From Ferrimonas sediminum (GTDB taxonomy: Bacteria > Pseudomonadota > Gammaproteobacteria > Enterobacterales > Shewanellaceae), in contig NZ_FNEM01000002.1 of assembly GCF_900100175.1 (NCBI RefSeq), positions 62,001 through 126,000 of the forward strand: a stretch of DNA of 64,000 bases, in the 5' to 3' direction. Made by a program: the position numbers and the translations under genes. Below, one piece after another: positions 28,311-38,304 of this stretch (its first letter is position 1; each line of letters begins with the position of its first letter). The notes beneath the pieces are model-generated. The model was not told the origin of the DNA. It saw nothing but the letters and a program-made list of their open reading frames with translations, and made no database searches.

Positions 28311-29888
28311 CTACCCCAGCATCAGATCCCCATGCTGTTCGTTGTGGTAGGCGATGCGGTTGCGTCCCTGACTCTTGGCTTTGTACAGCGCCTTGTCCGC
28401 CAGCTCAAAAAAATGCTCCGGCGTCTGATCCACTTCTGGAACCAGCGTCGCCACACCGATGCTGATGGTGACGTAACTGCCGATGTCGGAGCCCTCATGG
28501 GGAATCCCCAGGGCTTCCACCATCGCTCGCAGGCTGTCGGCAAATTTCACCGCCTTGCGGCCGGTTTCCGGTAACACCGCCGCAAACTCCTCGCCGCCAT
28601 AACGTGCCAGCAGATCCCGCGGTCGATTCAACTGGCTGGCCAGCATACGGGCAATCTTTTTCAGTACCCGATCCCCGGCCAGGTGGCCGTAACGATCGTT
28701 ATAGGACTTAAACAGATCCACATCGATGACAAACAGGGTAATGGGCTTGCTGGTTCGCCGGGCACTCTCCCACTCCTGACTGAGCCAGGTATCAAACTGG
28801 CGGCGGTTGGCCACCTGGGTCAGGCCGTCGGTGAGGCTCTGGCGGGTCAGTTGCTGATTGACCCGGTTCAACTCCTCGGTGCGGGACCGAACCAACTCCT
28901 CCACCTCTCGGTTGCGCCGGCGCATCTGCCACATGAACACCCCGGATGCCAGGGCGGCCAGGGCGCCACCGACCCCCACCAGGTAGGGGGTCAGGCTGCG
29001 TTTACTGGAGAAGAATGCAGGATTGGCCAGGGCTTCCAGTCGCCACTCGCGTCCGGCCAGGTCGGCGTAGACAAATCGCTTGCTGCGCTCGCCAATCACC
29101 GAAGGGTGAGGCTCGGCACCCAGCAGCAAGATGCTGGTATCGCCGCTGTCGTCCCAGATCTGATACTCGAGGTTGGCCCGGTGACCATCGAGCACCAGGT
29201 CATGGAGCATCTCCTCCACCTGAAACACCCCCAGCAGGTAGCCCTTCAATAACTTTTCCCGGCTGGTCATCGTCAGCGGCAGACTGTGGTAAATCGGCAC
29301 CACCGCCATCACCACCTTCCCCAACTCGGAATCCAGGTTCATGGCCGTTAATGATGGATTGGCGCTGTTCATCGCCTGATCGAGGGCTGCGGTCACCTCG
29401 GGCTGGCGGGACATGTCCATGCCGAAGCGACTCTCATTGCCGGTAAAAGGGCGCACGAAATAGACTGGGTAATAGCGATCTCTTTGGCCGGCGGCTACCG
29501 GTTGCCCCTGCACCTTGTCGGTAAAGGTAAAGGCCGGGTAACGATCCTGCATCGCCGCCTCGAAGGCGCCGCGCTCGCTCGCTTTCACCCGGGGAAGCCA
29601 CTCCAGAGCCTTGATCTCACGATGGCGGGCCAGGATGCCGTCGGCCACCATGGCAAACTCCTGCTCGGTGACCTCATCGGAGCCCTGGTACAGGGTCGAC
29701 AGGTGGTTCATCACCGACAGCGACGAATCGATGCGCCATTTGATCAGCCGCGCCTGGTTGGTGGCAAAATAGTCAAAGTCGCGCTCCAGGGATTGCTGCT
29801 CGGTCTGATACAGCTTAAACGCCAGCCAGGAGGTCGACAGCACCCCAACCAGCACCACCGCCACGATGTCCCACCGCCCTTTGCTCAT
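28311..29888 (-). CDS. Membrane diguanylate cyclase with CHASE sensor domain
   Basis: 525 residues from ATG 29888, preceded by GAGGACGG; a GTG at 29906 is also open. Makes the second messenger cyclic di-GMP. A membrane anchor (about 5-23) is followed by a periplasmic CHASE domain (about 65-240, IKALEWLPRV...RDRYYPVYFVRPFTGNE). A second membrane segment (about 302-320), a coiled linker and a C-terminal GGDEF domain follow. The active-site loop is GGEEF and the inhibitory RxxD (RPRD) lies five residues upstream, so product inhibition is expected. It is divergent from proS, with 227 bases between them. The 163-base gap at 28148-28310 shows no gene. Confidence 0.92.
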   Translation of the reverse strand: MSKGRWDIVAVVLVGVLSTSWLAFKLYQTEQQSLERDFDYFATNQARLIKWRIDSSLSVMNHLSTLYQGSDEVTEQEFAMVADGILARHREIKALEWLPRVKASERGAFEAAMQDRYPAFTFTDKVQGQPVAAGQRDRYYPVYFVRPFTGNESRFGMDMSRQPEVTAALDQAMNSANPSLTAMNLDSELGKVVMAVVPIYHSLPLTMTSREKLLKGYLLGVFQVEEMLHDLVLDGHRANLEYQIWDDSGDTSILLLGAEPHPSVIGERSKRFVYADLAGREWRLEALANPAFFSSKRSLTPYLVGVGGALAALASGVFMWQMRRRNREVEELVRSRTEELNRVNQQLTRQSLTDGLTQVANRRQFDTWLSQEWESARRTSKPITLFVIDVDLFKSYNDRYGHLAGDRVLKKIARMLASQLNRPRDLLARYGGEEFAAVLPETGRKAVKFADSLRAMVEALGIPHEGSDIGSYVTISIGVATLVPEVDQTPEHFFELADKALYKAKSQGRNRIAYHNEQHGDLMLG

Positions 29889-30054
29889 CCGTCCTCGCAC
29901 CGCCACTGAAAGTTGTTAACAATTATTCCATATAAAACAAATGATCATAAGCTTAGATTCGCCAATATCATGGAATCACCCGTCAGTATAAGGTGGTCGC
30001 GACGATGACAGAGACGAAAATAACCGGATAATCTGCCGCAACCACGCCGTGCCA

Positions 30055-30083
30055 TTAGACTTGCGCCACAGGCCTGATAGAAT
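30055..30083 (+). promoter_or_regulatory. Likely proS promoter
   Basis: TTAGAC, 17-base spacer, TAGAAT, 33 bases before the proS ATG. The match to a housekeeping sigma promoter is good at -10 and moderate at -35. Confidence 0.55.
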
Positions 30084-30115
30084 ATTGGCTTCATTTTTTT
30101 GCACGGATTTTATTG

Positions 30116-31831
30116 ATGAGAACCAGCCGTTACCTGGTCTCCACTCTCAGAGAGACCCCATCAGACGCCGAGATCATCAGCCACCAGCTGATGCTGCGCG
30201 CCGGTATGATTCGCAAACTGGCTTCCGGACTGTACACCTGGTTGCCCACTGGACTGAAGGTCCTGAAGAAAGTGGAGAACATCGTCCGCGAAGAGATGAA
30301 TCGCGCCGGTGCGGTAGAAACCCTGATGCCAATGGTTCAACCTGCGGATCTGTGGCAGGAAACCGGCCGCTGGGACGACATGGGACCGGAACTGTTGCGC
30401 ATCAAAGACCGTCATCACCGTGACTTCGTACTGGGCCCGACCCACGAAGAGGTGATCACCGACATCGTTCGCAATGAGGTGAAATCCTATAAGCAGTTGC
30501 CCCTGAACCTGTATCAGATTCAGACCAAATTCCGTGACGAAGTCCGCCCCCGCTTCGGGGTGATGCGCTCCCGGGAGTTCCTGATGAAAGACGCCTACTC
30601 TTTCCATCTGGATCAGGCCACCATGGACGACACCTATCACGCCATGCACAAGGCCTACTGCAACATCCTGGAACGCATGGGGCTGGAGTTCCGCCCGGTA
30701 CTGGCGGACACCGGCGCCATCGGTGGCGCCCTGAGCCACGAGTTTCAGGTACTGGCTTCCAGCGGCGAAGATGCCGTGGTGTTCTCCACCGGCAGTGACT
30801 ACGCCGCCAACATCGAAAAAGCGGAAGCACTGGCTCTGGGCGAGCGCGGTGACGCCGGTGCCGAGATGACCCTGGTAGACACCCCGAACGCCAAAACCAT
30901 CGACCAGCTGGTGGAGCAGTTTGATCTGGCCATCGACAAAACCGTCAAGACCCTGATCGTTCACGCCAGCGACAGCTGCGATCACGATCTGGTGGCACTG
31001 ATGGTACGTGGCGATCACGAACTCAATGAAGTGAAAGCGGAAAAGCTGGCCGAAGTGGCCACCCCGCTTCAGTTTGCCAGCGAAGAGGAGATTCGCAATG
31101 CCATCGGTGCCGGGCCAGGCTCCCTGGGCCCCGTTGGCCTCAAGCTGCCACTGATTGTTGATCGCTCCGTAGCCACCCTGAATGACTTCGGCGCCGGTGC
31201 CAACATCGACGACAAGCACCATTTCAACATCAACTGGGAGCGGGACGTGGCCCTGCCCCGGGTTGAGGATCTGCGTAACGTGGTGGAAGGCGACGCCAGT
31301 CCATGCGGTCAAGGGACGCTGAAGATTGCCCGAGGCATCGAAGTGGGTCACATCTTCCAGCTGGGCACCAAGTACTCCGAATCCATGAAGGCCACCGTGC
31401 TGGATGAAAACGGCAAGGCCCAGCCGCTGATCATGGGCTGTTATGGTGTCGGTGTCTCCCGTATCGTAGCGGCGGCCATCGAGCAGAACCACGACGAACG
31501 AGGCATCATCTGGCCGGCGGCCATTGCGCCATTCCAGGTGGTGATTGTGCCGATGAACATGCACAAATCCCATCGGGTTCAGGAAGCCGCCGCCAAGGTC
31601 TATGATGAGCTGCAGGCGGCCGGTGTGGACGTGCTGTTTGATGACCGTAAAGAACGTCCAGGCGTGATGTTTGCCGACGCCGAACTGATGGGCATCCCCT
31701 ACAGCATCGTTATCGGCGAGCGTGGCATCGATGCCGGCTGTTTCGAGCTGAAAGTGCGTGCCGACGGCAGCAAGGAGGAGGTCGCCATCGACGGCATCGT
31801 CGACGCCCTCAACCGCAAGCTGAACGGTTAA
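30116..31831 (+). CDS. proS: Prolyl-tRNA synthetase (bacterial type)
   Basis: 571 residues (E. coli 572). Charges tRNA-Pro. Class II motifs: [20 protein letters not shown] near the N-terminus, motif 2 region [20 protein letters not shown], and the [14 protein letters not shown] motif 3. A YbaK-type editing insertion occupies about residues 230-390 and hydrolyses mischarged Ala-tRNA. A C-terminal anticodon-binding domain follows ([15 protein letters not shown] onward). The ATG at 30116 is taken; TTG 30113 lies immediately before it. It is a single-gene unit ending in a symmetric terminator. Confidence 0.97.
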   Translation: MRTSRYLVSTLRETPSDAEIISHQLMLRAGMIRKLASGLYTWLPTGLKVLKKVENIVREEMNRAGAVETLMPMVQPADLWQETGRWDDMGPELLRIKDRHHRDFVLGPTHEEVITDIVRNEVKSYKQLPLNLYQIQTKFRDEVRPRFGVMRSREFLMKDAYSFHLDQATMDDTYHAMHKAYCNILERMGLEFRPVLADTGAIGGALSHEFQVLASSGEDAVVFSTGSDYAANIEKAEALALGERGDAGAEMTLVDTPNAKTIDQLVEQFDLAIDKTVKTLIVHASDSCDHDLVALMVRGDHELNEVKAEKLAEVATPLQFASEEEIRNAIGAGPGSLGPVGLKLPLIVDRSVATLNDFGAGANIDDKHHFNINWERDVALPRVEDLRNVVEGDASPCGQGTLKIARGIEVGHIFQLGTKYSESMKATVLDENGKAQPLIMGCYGVGVSRIVAAAIEQNHDERGIIWPAAIAPFQVVIVPMNMHKSHRVQEAAAKVYDELQAAGVDVLFDDRKERPGVMFADAELMGIPYSIVIGERGIDAGCFELKVRADGSKEEVAIDGIVDALNRKLNG

Positions 31832-31849
31832 ACTCGGCAGTACCGCAGC

Positions 31850-31881
31850 AAAAAGGGTTGGCCATGGCCAACCCTTTTTTT
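31850..31881. terminator. Bidirectional terminator between proS and the TetR-family gene
   Basis: AAAAAGGGTTGGCCATGGCC continuing to AACCCTTTTTTT: a perfect palindrome between convergent stop codons. Confidence 0.93.
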
Positions 31882-31913
31882 ATCCCGGTTCGTATCGATT
31901 CGTCGAAACGCCG

Positions 31914-32531
31914 TTACGTCGGCGCCCGCACGGCGCGGCCCACCCCGTCTATCAGTTCATCAAGCACGACATCCAGATCCACCCCCTGCATACACTGGCG
32001 AGGGCTGCAGATCAGCCGAATCAAACCGTCATGCATGGCATTAAACAGCAGGAACGCGGTGCTGACCGACATGCCCGGGTACAACTTACCCCGATCGTAC
32101 GCCATCTGCAGCGCCTGCTGCATGTGGCAGTCCTCCTGGCTGTGTAGCTCATCCAATTTTCCGCTGAGCTCCGGCACCATCTCCGCCTGCCGATACAACA
32201 TCATCACCTGACGCATATTGGACTCTCGGGTCAACTCATGCCAAAAGGAGCGACTGGCCTTAAGCAGGCACTCCAACGGATCCACACCCTCATCGGCCAT
32301 GCTGCGCCATAACCGCTCCATTTCCGGGGAGATGGAGCGTTCAAACAATGCGTGTAGCATCGCCGCCTTGTCCTCAAAGTGCCAATAGATGGCGCCGCGT
32401 GTCATACCACAGGCGGACGCGATCTGCGCCAGCGTGGTCTTCGCGACCCCGTTCTCGCTAAACAGCTTAAGCGCCGCATCCAGCAACAGCTGGCGGGTCT
32501 TTTCGGCTTCGGCTTTGGTCTTTCTGGCCAT
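31914..32531 (-). CDS. AcrR/TtgR-type TetR-family repressor
   Basis: 205 residues. The N-terminal helix-turn-helix has the AcrR-subfamily consensus (RQLLLDAALKLFSENGVAKT, TTLAQIASACGMTRGAIYWHF, about 13-52), followed by a helical ligand domain (PELSGKLDEL...). AcrR/TtgR proteins repress RND multidrug efflux genes and their own gene. The gene follows a 35-residue membrane-protein frame by 13 bases. Their shared promoter (32696-32723) is overlapped downstream by a TtgR-like operator (32666-32686). No efflux pump is in the window, so the regulated pump would be elsewhere. Confidence 0.87.
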   Translation of the reverse strand: MARKTKAEAEKTRQLLLDAALKLFSENGVAKTTLAQIASACGMTRGAIYWHFEDKAAMLHALFERSISPEMERLWRSMADEGVDPLECLLKASRSFWHELTRESNMRQVMMLYRQAEMVPELSGKLDELHSQEDCHMQQALQMAYDRGKLYPGMSVSTAFLLFNAMHDGLIRLICSPRQCMQGVDLDVVLDELIDGVGRAVRAPT

Positions 32532-32544
32532 TGGATTTCCAGGG

Positions 32545-32652
32545 TTAATGCCTGTCGCTCGCCAGACAATCTGACAACCAGGCTAATAGAAATATCACTC
32601 CCGCCCCGATGATCAGGTAGCTGACGGGATTGTACGCGACGAACGCTGTCAT
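32545..32652 (-). CDS. Small single-pass membrane protein (35 aa), first gene of the TetR operon
   Basis: ATG at 32652 opens a 35-codon frame beginning MTAFVAYNPVSY, followed by a strongly hydrophobic stretch LIIGAGVIFLLAWL (residues 13-26) and a short polar tail ending DRH, then TAA. A GAG lies 11 bases upstream. It fits exactly between the TtgR-like operator/promoter and the TetR start, 13 bases before it. I do not recognise the family. Size, topology and regulation recall AcrZ, the 49-residue partner of AcrB, but the sequence is not similar. It could alternatively be untranslated leader. Confidence 0.55.
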   Translation of the reverse strand: MTAFVAYNPVSYLIIGAGVIFLLAWLSDCLASDRH

Positions 32653-32665
32653 GGTGATTACTCAA

Positions 32666-32686
32666 TTACATGCAAGGATGTTTGTA
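32666..32686 (-). promoter_or_regulatory. TtgR/AcrR-like operator
   Basis: Read on the minus strand, the site starts TACAAACA and ends TGCATGTAA with four bases between. It matches the Pseudomonas TtgR operator (recalled, core TACAAACA...TGAATGTAA) at 18 of 21 positions. It sits just downstream of the predicted transcription start, where a repressor would block the promoter at 32696-32723. Confidence 0.7.
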
Positions 32687-32695
32687 TAGTCGAAC

Positions 32696-32723
32696 ATTAT
32701 ACATACAGCCAAGTTTGTATCAA
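32696..32723 (-). promoter_or_regulatory. Promoter of the small-protein/TetR operon
   Basis: TTGATA, 16-base spacer, TATAAT on the minus strand: a near-consensus housekeeping promoter, 43 bases before the small-protein ATG. Confidence 0.75.
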
Positions 32724-32867
32724 GCCGATTCGACGCTGAACTATACTTATCTCGTTGCGCCATCATATTAATCCCATTGCCTTTATCAGCTAATAAACGG
32801 CGACGATGATGGTATGGGGCGCTCGCCGACAACATGGGCCGAGTCACAGGGACGATACACGATCACA

Positions 32868-34031
32868 ATGAACTCCAAACCGGATCATGGCCAGTGGGCC
32901 TTGCAACTCAGTGGCGGCGGTGGACGTGCAGCCTATCAGATAGGGGTACTCAAGGCGATAGCCAACTTCTACCCCCGCAACCATGGCCTGCCGTTTCCGA
33001 TTCTGTGCGGCACCTCCGCCGGGGCCATCAACGCCACGACTCTGGCCTGCTACGCCGGGGCTTTTCATAAAGGGGTGCGCAAGCTCGAGTGGATCTGGCG
33101 CAACTTCACCAGCAGCAAGGTCTACCACGCCCAACTGTGGCCGTTGGGCCGCTATCTGCTGCACCAGGTGCTGCACCGAAAAGACCCTCAGCAGCCGCCG
33201 AGCCTGCTCAATAACGCCCCATTGCAGACACTTCTTGAGCAAGTGCTGCCGCTGGAAAAGATAGACCGCCATATTGATGCCGGCCGCCTCAAGGCGTTAA
33301 CCGTGGCCGCCTCCAGCTATCATCACCCCTGTTGCGTCAACTTCTTTCAGGGGCAGCCCAACCTGGCTCCGTGGCAACGATTCCGGCGCCGGGGGGTTGC
33401 CGCCAGCATCGGCATTCACCACCTGATGGCCTCGGCGGCGATTCCGCTGGTGTTTCCCTCCGTCGCCATCGACGGCGAACATTACGGCGACGGTGCCGTG
33501 CACCAACTGTCACCGCTGAGTGCCCCGATTCACCTGGGAGCGGATCGTATCTTTATCATCAACCTCGAGAGTCCGGGCAACCCCGCTCCCCAGCACAATC
33601 CGCCCAACAGCGGTTTGATTACCGGCCACCTATTGGATGCGGTGTTCTCCGACGCCCTCAACTCGGACCTGGAGCGCATCGCCCGCATCAACGCCTCGTT
33701 GGCGCTGATCCCACCGGAACGGAGGGTGATGCAGCCACTGAAAACCGTCGAAACCATGACCATTAAGCCATCAAAGAACCTGGATGCCATCGCCCTGCGT
33801 CACTACGGGTCACTGCCCCGGGGCGTGCGGTCGTTGTTGAAGGTGATTGGGGTGGACGATCAGAGTGAGTCCAGCCTGCTGAGCTATCTGATGTTTGAAG
33901 CGGGGTATTGTCAGGAGTTGATCGAATTGGGCTTTAACGATGCCAACGACAAGCAGCGGCAGCTGAAGCTGTTTTTCGATCTCGATGATCACGGCCCTTC
34001 CAGCAGGGCCCGCTCCGCCAGCTCAACCTGA
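32868..34031 (+). CDS. Patatin-like phospholipase
   Basis: 387 residues from ATG 32868; the frame is open to 32814 and no start has a convincing Shine-Dalgarno. Serine/aspartate-dyad lipid acyl hydrolase. The oxyanion loop SGGGGRAAYQIGVL begins at residue 15. The nucleophile elbow GTSAG has Ser50, and the catalytic Asp is Asp208 in YGDGAVHQ (DGA in place of the usual DGG). The family then has a C-terminal extension of unknown role (about 250-387), like DUF3734-type patatins. It is divergent from the TetR operon. Its 3' end overlaps the convergent antiporter gene by 43 bases. Confidence 0.85.
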   Translation: MNSKPDHGQWALQLSGGGGRAAYQIGVLKAIANFYPRNHGLPFPILCGTSAGAINATTLACYAGAFHKGVRKLEWIWRNFTSSKVYHAQLWPLGRYLLHQVLHRKDPQQPPSLLNNAPLQTLLEQVLPLEKIDRHIDAGRLKALTVAASSYHHPCCVNFFQGQPNLAPWQRFRRRGVAASIGIHHLMASAAIPLVFPSVAIDGEHYGDGAVHQLSPLSAPIHLGADRIFIINLESPGNPAPQHNPPNSGLITGHLLDAVFSDALNSDLERIARINASLALIPPERRVMQPLKTVETMTIKPSKNLDAIALRHYGSLPRGVRSLLKVIGVDDQSESSLLSYLMFEAGYCQELIELGFNDANDKQRQLKLFFDLDDHGPSSRARSASST

Positions 34032-35938
34032 TGAGGGGTACCCAGCAGCAGCAGGGTGTCACCGTGGGCCAACCGGGTGGTGGGCACGAAGGAGAGCGCT
34101 TCACCGTCTCGCTTAATGCCGTCTAGCTTGACCCGCCAATGATTCAGCGGCAGCTCCACCACAAAGTGCCCCACCGCCCAGGCATTGGGGCTGAGGGTCA
34201 CTGCATGCAGCAGTTCCCGCCCCGGGGTCAGATCCTCCCCCCCAAAGAAGCCATGCAGGATTCGGTAGCGATCCCGCCGCTCTCGCTCAATGCGCAGTAA
34301 AATTCTCGGCAGCGGCACCCCCAGCTGATACAGCACCTGACTGACCAGCATCAGGCTGCCCTCCAGGCTCTCCGGAATCACCTGATCCGCCCCAGCCAGC
34401 TCCAGCGCCTCCAGGGTGGAGTCGTCCCGGGTTCGCACCAGGGTGCGGATAGAAGGCGCCAACCCCTTGATGCAGTCCAGCAGATTGAAAATGTCACGAC
34501 GATTATCAAAGGTCACCACCACCAGTCTGGCGTGGGGCAGGCCGACGTCTTTGAGAATCGCCTGGCGGCGGCCGTCACCAAACACCACCGGCTCTCCCCC
34601 TGTCCGGGCTTCCCGTACCCGAATCGGATCCAGATCCACCGCCACAAAGGGCATCTTTTCCCGTTTTAAAAACCGGGCAATGGTCTGCCCAACCCGGCCA
34701 TAGCCCAGCAGCACCACGTGATCGCGGGTCACCAGCTCCGGCTGCGGCGGCTCGTCTCCCCGCCACTGCTCCCGTTGGCCCAGCACCTGCTTGGCCAGCT
34801 CCAGGCAGCGATCCACCAGAGTCGGGGTCAATGCCATGGAGAAGATGCCGGTCATCACCAGCAGGTTGGCCAGATCCCGCTCCAGCACCTGCCACTTCAC
34901 CGCCAGGGCAATCAGCACGAAGCTGAACTCTCCCACCTGGGCCAGGCAGATGCCGGTGGCCAGAGCGTCTTTCGCCTTCTCTCCGGATAGGCCGGCCAGG
35001 GCCCAGATGATGGCGGCTTTGGACAGCATTACCGTCAACACCAACGCCAATAACAGCGGCAGCTGGGCCCACAGCAGCGACAGATCCAGCAACATTCCCA
35101 CCGACACAAAGAACAGCCCCATCAGCAGATCCCGAAACGGCCGAATGTCCGCCTCCAGCTGCTGACGATACTGGCTCTCCCCCAGCAGCATGCCCGCCAG
35201 AAAGGCCCCCAGGGTCATGGACAGCCCCAATGACAGGGTCACAAATCCGGTGGCCAGGGCCACCGCCAGGGTAGTCAGTACAAACAGCTCATCGGAACGG
35301 GAACGGGCCACCTCATCAAAAATCTTCGGCAGCAGGAAGCCTCCCAGCCCCAGCAGCATCACGAAGGCGCCAGCGCCCTTCAGCAGGGCCCAGGACAGCT
35401 CCATCGCCAGCACCGCGCCGCTGCTGTCGGAGCCGAGCAGCGGAATGACGATCAACAGGGGGATCACCGCCAGATCCTGGAACAGCAGAATGCTGACCGA
35501 CAGCTCACCATGGCGACGGTTAATCCAGCCGCGCTCATCCAGCTGCTTCAGGACGATGGCGGTGGAGGAGAGGGCAATGGCGCCGCCACAGACGAAGGCG
35601 GCCCGCACGTCCAGGCCCAGTAGCCAGGACAGCAACGAGGTACACAGCAGGGTAATCAGCACCTGAGCACTGCCCAGGCCAAACACGCGGGCCCGCATAG
35701 CCCACAATCGCGGCAGGGAAAACTCCAGCCCCAGGGAGAACATCAGGAACACGATGCCGATCTCCGCCACCAGCGCGATTTGGCCGCTCTCCAGCCAGTT
35801 AAAGCCCTGGCTGCCCGCCAGACCTCCGGTCACCAACCAGGCCAGGATGACCGGCAGACGCAGGCGCCGGGTCACCACCAGTGAGCCGATGGCCACCAGC
35901 GCCAGTAACAGAATGGGGATCAGAGAACCGTGTTCCAT
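33989..35938 (-). CDS. Monovalent cation:proton antiporter-2 (Kef/YbaL type) with RCK domain
   Basis: 649 residues. Twelve or so hydrophobic segments form a CPA2 transport domain (about 1-390), including GLEFSLPRLW, ALSSTAIVLKQL and LFFVSVGMLLDLSLLW. A TrkA-N/RCK nucleotide-binding domain (about 408-530, HVVLLGYGRVGQTIARFLKR with GYGRVG) and a TrkA-C domain (about 555-645) follow. It exchanges K+ (or Na+) for protons. No KefF/KefG ancillary flavoprotein is adjacent, so glutathione gating is uncertain. AGGAGG lies somewhat far (12 bases) before the ATG. It follows tilS by 56 bases on the same strand and could be the distal gene of that cluster. Confidence 0.9.
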   Translation of the reverse strand: MEHGSLIPILLLALVAIGSLVVTRRLRLPVILAWLVTGGLAGSQGFNWLESGQIALVAEIGIVFLMFSLGLEFSLPRLWAMRARVFGLGSAQVLITLLCTSLLSWLLGLDVRAAFVCGGAIALSSTAIVLKQLDERGWINRRHGELSVSILLFQDLAVIPLLIVIPLLGSDSSGAVLAMELSWALLKGAGAFVMLLGLGGFLLPKIFDEVARSRSDELFVLTTLAVALATGFVTLSLGLSMTLGAFLAGMLLGESQYRQQLEADIRPFRDLLMGLFFVSVGMLLDLSLLWAQLPLLLALVLTVMLSKAAIIWALAGLSGEKAKDALATGICLAQVGEFSFVLIALAVKWQVLERDLANLLVMTGIFSMALTPTLVDRCLELAKQVLGQREQWRGDEPPQPELVTRDHVVLLGYGRVGQTIARFLKREKMPFVAVDLDPIRVREARTGGEPVVFGDGRRQAILKDVGLPHARLVVVTFDNRRDIFNLLDCIKGLAPSIRTLVRTRDDSTLEALELAGADQVIPESLEGSLMLVSQVLYQLGVPLPRILLRIERERRDRYRILHGFFGGEDLTPGRELLHAVTLSPNAWAVGHFVVELPLNHWRVKLDGIKRDGEALSFVPTTRLAHGDTLLLLGTPHQVELAERALLEGP

Positions 35939-35994
35939 TGGCAGTGCGTTTCCTCCTGAAAGCGTACTCGTATCGATTGCGGAGCTGCGACCGC

Positions 35995-37320
35995 TCAGTC
36001 TTGTCGAACCGGCAGCAACCCTTCGCCAGCGGATACCAGAGCATCGCGCTCCAGCCAGTAACCCAGTGCCGCGACCAACTGCTCACCAAAGAACAGCATC
36101 GGGATGCGGCCGCGTACCCAGGGCGGTACACCCAGCTCCTGCCACACCTTTTTCAGCGGGCGCGAGCCGCTGCGCAGGTGAGGGCGGACTCTCAGGGTTC
36201 CCAGCAGGTCGTAGCGAATGGTGACCGCTTCCCCCGCTTTCGGTAGCCGCAAACGTTCGCCGCTGCAGGCCGCCTCCAGGCACCAGTGTTCACCATTGGA
36301 CATCTGCTGCCGGACCCGGGGGATCATCATCTCGGTTTGCAGCTGTGGCCCCTCATCCTCGGCCACCAGGTACACGCCGTCACGGTAGCGACGCAGCCAG
36401 TGCAGCCCCACCTTCAGCTGCGGCTGCGCATCCTCGCGGGCCAGCCAGAACTGGGCGATCTGTTGCAGTTGCACCTGGGAAGGCATTACCAGGTTATGCC
36501 GTCGTAACCAATACCTTACCAGATTGTTGCGCCGCGGCGCAGACAAAAGACTCAGGCCCTCGATCGCCAGCCCGTCCGCCGCCAGACTGAGCCGGCTCAG
36601 ATCCTCGGCGGCCATCTCATCGCACAGGCTCTGCTGTTCACCGCAGAGCTGGGCGCTGCGGGCTACCGCGTTGTTGAACCCGGGCCAGCGTTCGGTCAGC
36701 AGAGGCAGGATTCGGTGGCGCAAGAAATTGCGATCGAAACGCACATCGGTGTTGCTGTCGTCCTCGATGTGCACCAACCCCAGCTCCTGGGCCGCCAGCT
36801 CCACCTCGGCGCGACTGTGCCCGAGCAGGGGCCGCAGCAAGGTGGCACCGGCGAACGGCTGGCTGGGCAGCATGCCTGCCAGACCCAGCGGGCCACTGCC
36901 CCGCTTCAGGGCCAGCAGCAGCGTCTCGGCCTGATCGTCCTTGTGCTGGGCCGTGAGCAGCAGGTCACCGGGCTGCAGCAGACTGTCCAGGGCTTGATAG
37001 CGGGCGCTGCGGGCTGCGGCTTCCAGGCTGATGCGACGGCCCTGCTCCACCGTCACCCTGGCCACCGTCAGCGGCAGGCCATACAACTCAGCTCGGCGCT
37101 GGCAGTGCTCGGCCCAGGCATCGGCGTGGTCAGAGAGGCCATGGTGTACGTGAATCAGCAGAAAAGGGCGGGCAGGAAATTGCGGCCTCAGACGGGCCAG
37201 GATACTGGCAAGCAGTTCAGAATCAATGCCGCCGCTGTAGGCGAGTACCACGCGGCGGGCATTGTCCAGCTGGGCCGACAGGGCGGCCCTGACACTGGAT
37301 TCAAGCTGGTTTAACGACAA
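35995..37320 (-). CDS. tilS: tRNA(Ile)-lysidine synthase
   Basis: 441 residues. Converts C34 of the CAU-anticodon tRNA-Ile to lysidine, changing its identity from Met to Ile. PP-loop ATPase motif [13 protein letters not shown] (residues 29-41) near the N-terminus, a PP-loop fold to about 210, then TilS substrate-binding domain and C-terminal domain ([20 protein letters not shown]). The start is a TTG at 37320, inside accA; GGAG sits about eight bases upstream, and the two genes overlap by ten bases. It is the last gene of the long conserved cluster. Confidence 0.95.
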   Translation of the reverse strand: MSLNQLESSVRAALSAQLDNARRVVLAYSGGIDSELLASILARLRPQFPARPFLLIHVHHGLSDHADAWAEHCQRRAELYGLPLTVARVTVEQGRRISLEAAARSARYQALDSLLQPGDLLLTAQHKDDQAETLLLALKRGSGPLGLAGMLPSQPFAGATLLRPLLGHSRAEVELAAQELGLVHIEDDSNTDVRFDRNFLRHRILPLLTERWPGFNNAVARSAQLCGEQQSLCDEMAAEDLSRLSLAADGLAIEGLSLLSAPRRNNLVRYWLRRHNLVMPSQVQLQQIAQFWLAREDAQPQLKVGLHWLRRYRDGVYLVAEDEGPQLQTEMMIPRVRQQMSNGEHWCLEAACSGERLRLPKAGEAVTIRYDLLGTLRVRPHLRSGSRPLKKVWQELGVPPWVRGRIPMLFFGEQLVAALGYWLERDALVSAGEGLLPVRQD

Positions 37321-38270
37321 TAACCGTACTCCATCAACCGGTCGTAACGTTGTTCCAGCAGAGTATCCACATCCAGAGTATTCAACAAGTTCAAATCAGT
37401 AAGAATTTGATCTTTCAGATTACGGGCCATGCCGTCGATGTCACGGTGAGCACCGCCCTTAGGCTCCGGCACCACCTTGTCCACCAGTTCCAGCTCATGC
37501 AAACGCTCGGCGGTGATGCCCATGGCTTCCGCCGCTTTCGGCGCTTCGGCGGCGTCTTTCCACAAAATGGAGGCACAACCCTCGGGCGAGATCACCGAGT
37601 AGGTGGAGTACTGCAGCATGTTAACCCGGTCGCCGACGCCGATGGCCAGCGCGCCACCGGAGCCCCCCTCACCCACCACGGTGCAGATCACCGGCACCTT
37701 GAGGCCGGCCATCACTTTCAGGTTGCGAGCGATGGCTTCACTCTGGCCGCGCTCCTCGGCGCCCACTCCCGGGTAAGCCCCCGGAGTATCGATGAAGGTG
37801 ATGATCGGCATCTTGAAGCGCTCGGCCATCTCCATCAGGCGCAGCGCCTTGCGGTACCCTTCCGGGCGGGGCATACCGAAGTTACGCCGCACCTTCTCTT
37901 TGGTATCCCGGCCTTTCTGGTGGCCAATCACCATTACCGGCATACCGTCGAGACGGGCGGTGCCGCCGATGATGGCCGGATCGTCGGCGTAGGCGCGGTC
38001 ACCGCACAACTCATCAAACTCGGTGAAGATGCGATCGATGTAATCCTGGGTATAGGGGCGCTGCGGATGGCGAGCCATCTGTGCCACCTGCCAGGCACCA
38101 AGGTCGGAGAACACCTTGGTAATCAGGTTTTCACGCTTCTCTTCCAGTTGCTGAATCTCATCTTGCAGATCCATATCCAGCTGGCTGTTGCGGCTGACGT
38201 TCTTCAGCTCGTCGATCTTTGCCTGTAGCTCGGCTATCGGCTGTTCAAAATCCAAAAAATCCAGGCTCAT
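37311..38270 (-). CDS. accA: Acetyl-CoA carboxylase, carboxyltransferase subunit alpha
   Basis: 319 residues, identical in length to E. coli AccA. Transfers CO2 from biotin-BCCP to acetyl-CoA, with AccD, making malonyl-CoA. Conserved blocks: [17 protein letters not shown] at the N-terminus, [58 protein letters not shown] (split around the oxyanion turn) and [17 protein letters not shown]. It lies 34 bases after dnaE and overlaps tilS. Confidence 0.98.
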   Translation of the reverse strand: MSLDFLDFEQPIAELQAKIDELKNVSRNSQLDMDLQDEIQQLEEKRENLITKVFSDLGAWQVAQMARHPQRPYTQDYIDRIFTEFDELCGDRAYADDPAIIGGTARLDGMPVMVIGHQKGRDTKEKVRRNFGMPRPEGYRKALRLMEMAERFKMPIITFIDTPGAYPGVGAEERGQSEAIARNLKVMAGLKVPVICTVVGEGGSGGALAIGVGDRVNMLQYSTYSVISPEGCASILWKDAAEAPKAAEAMGITAERLHELELVDKVVPEPKGGAHRDIDGMARNLKDQILTDLNLLNTLDVDTLLEQRYDRLMEYGYCR

Positions 38271-38304
38271 AGTCTGATCACCTAAAGGTGCCTGCTGGCA
38301 CTCA

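Noticed and set aside
32662-32847. 61-codon minus-strand frame upstream of the TetR operon
   Set aside because: It spans the predicted promoter and operator and has no ribosome site.
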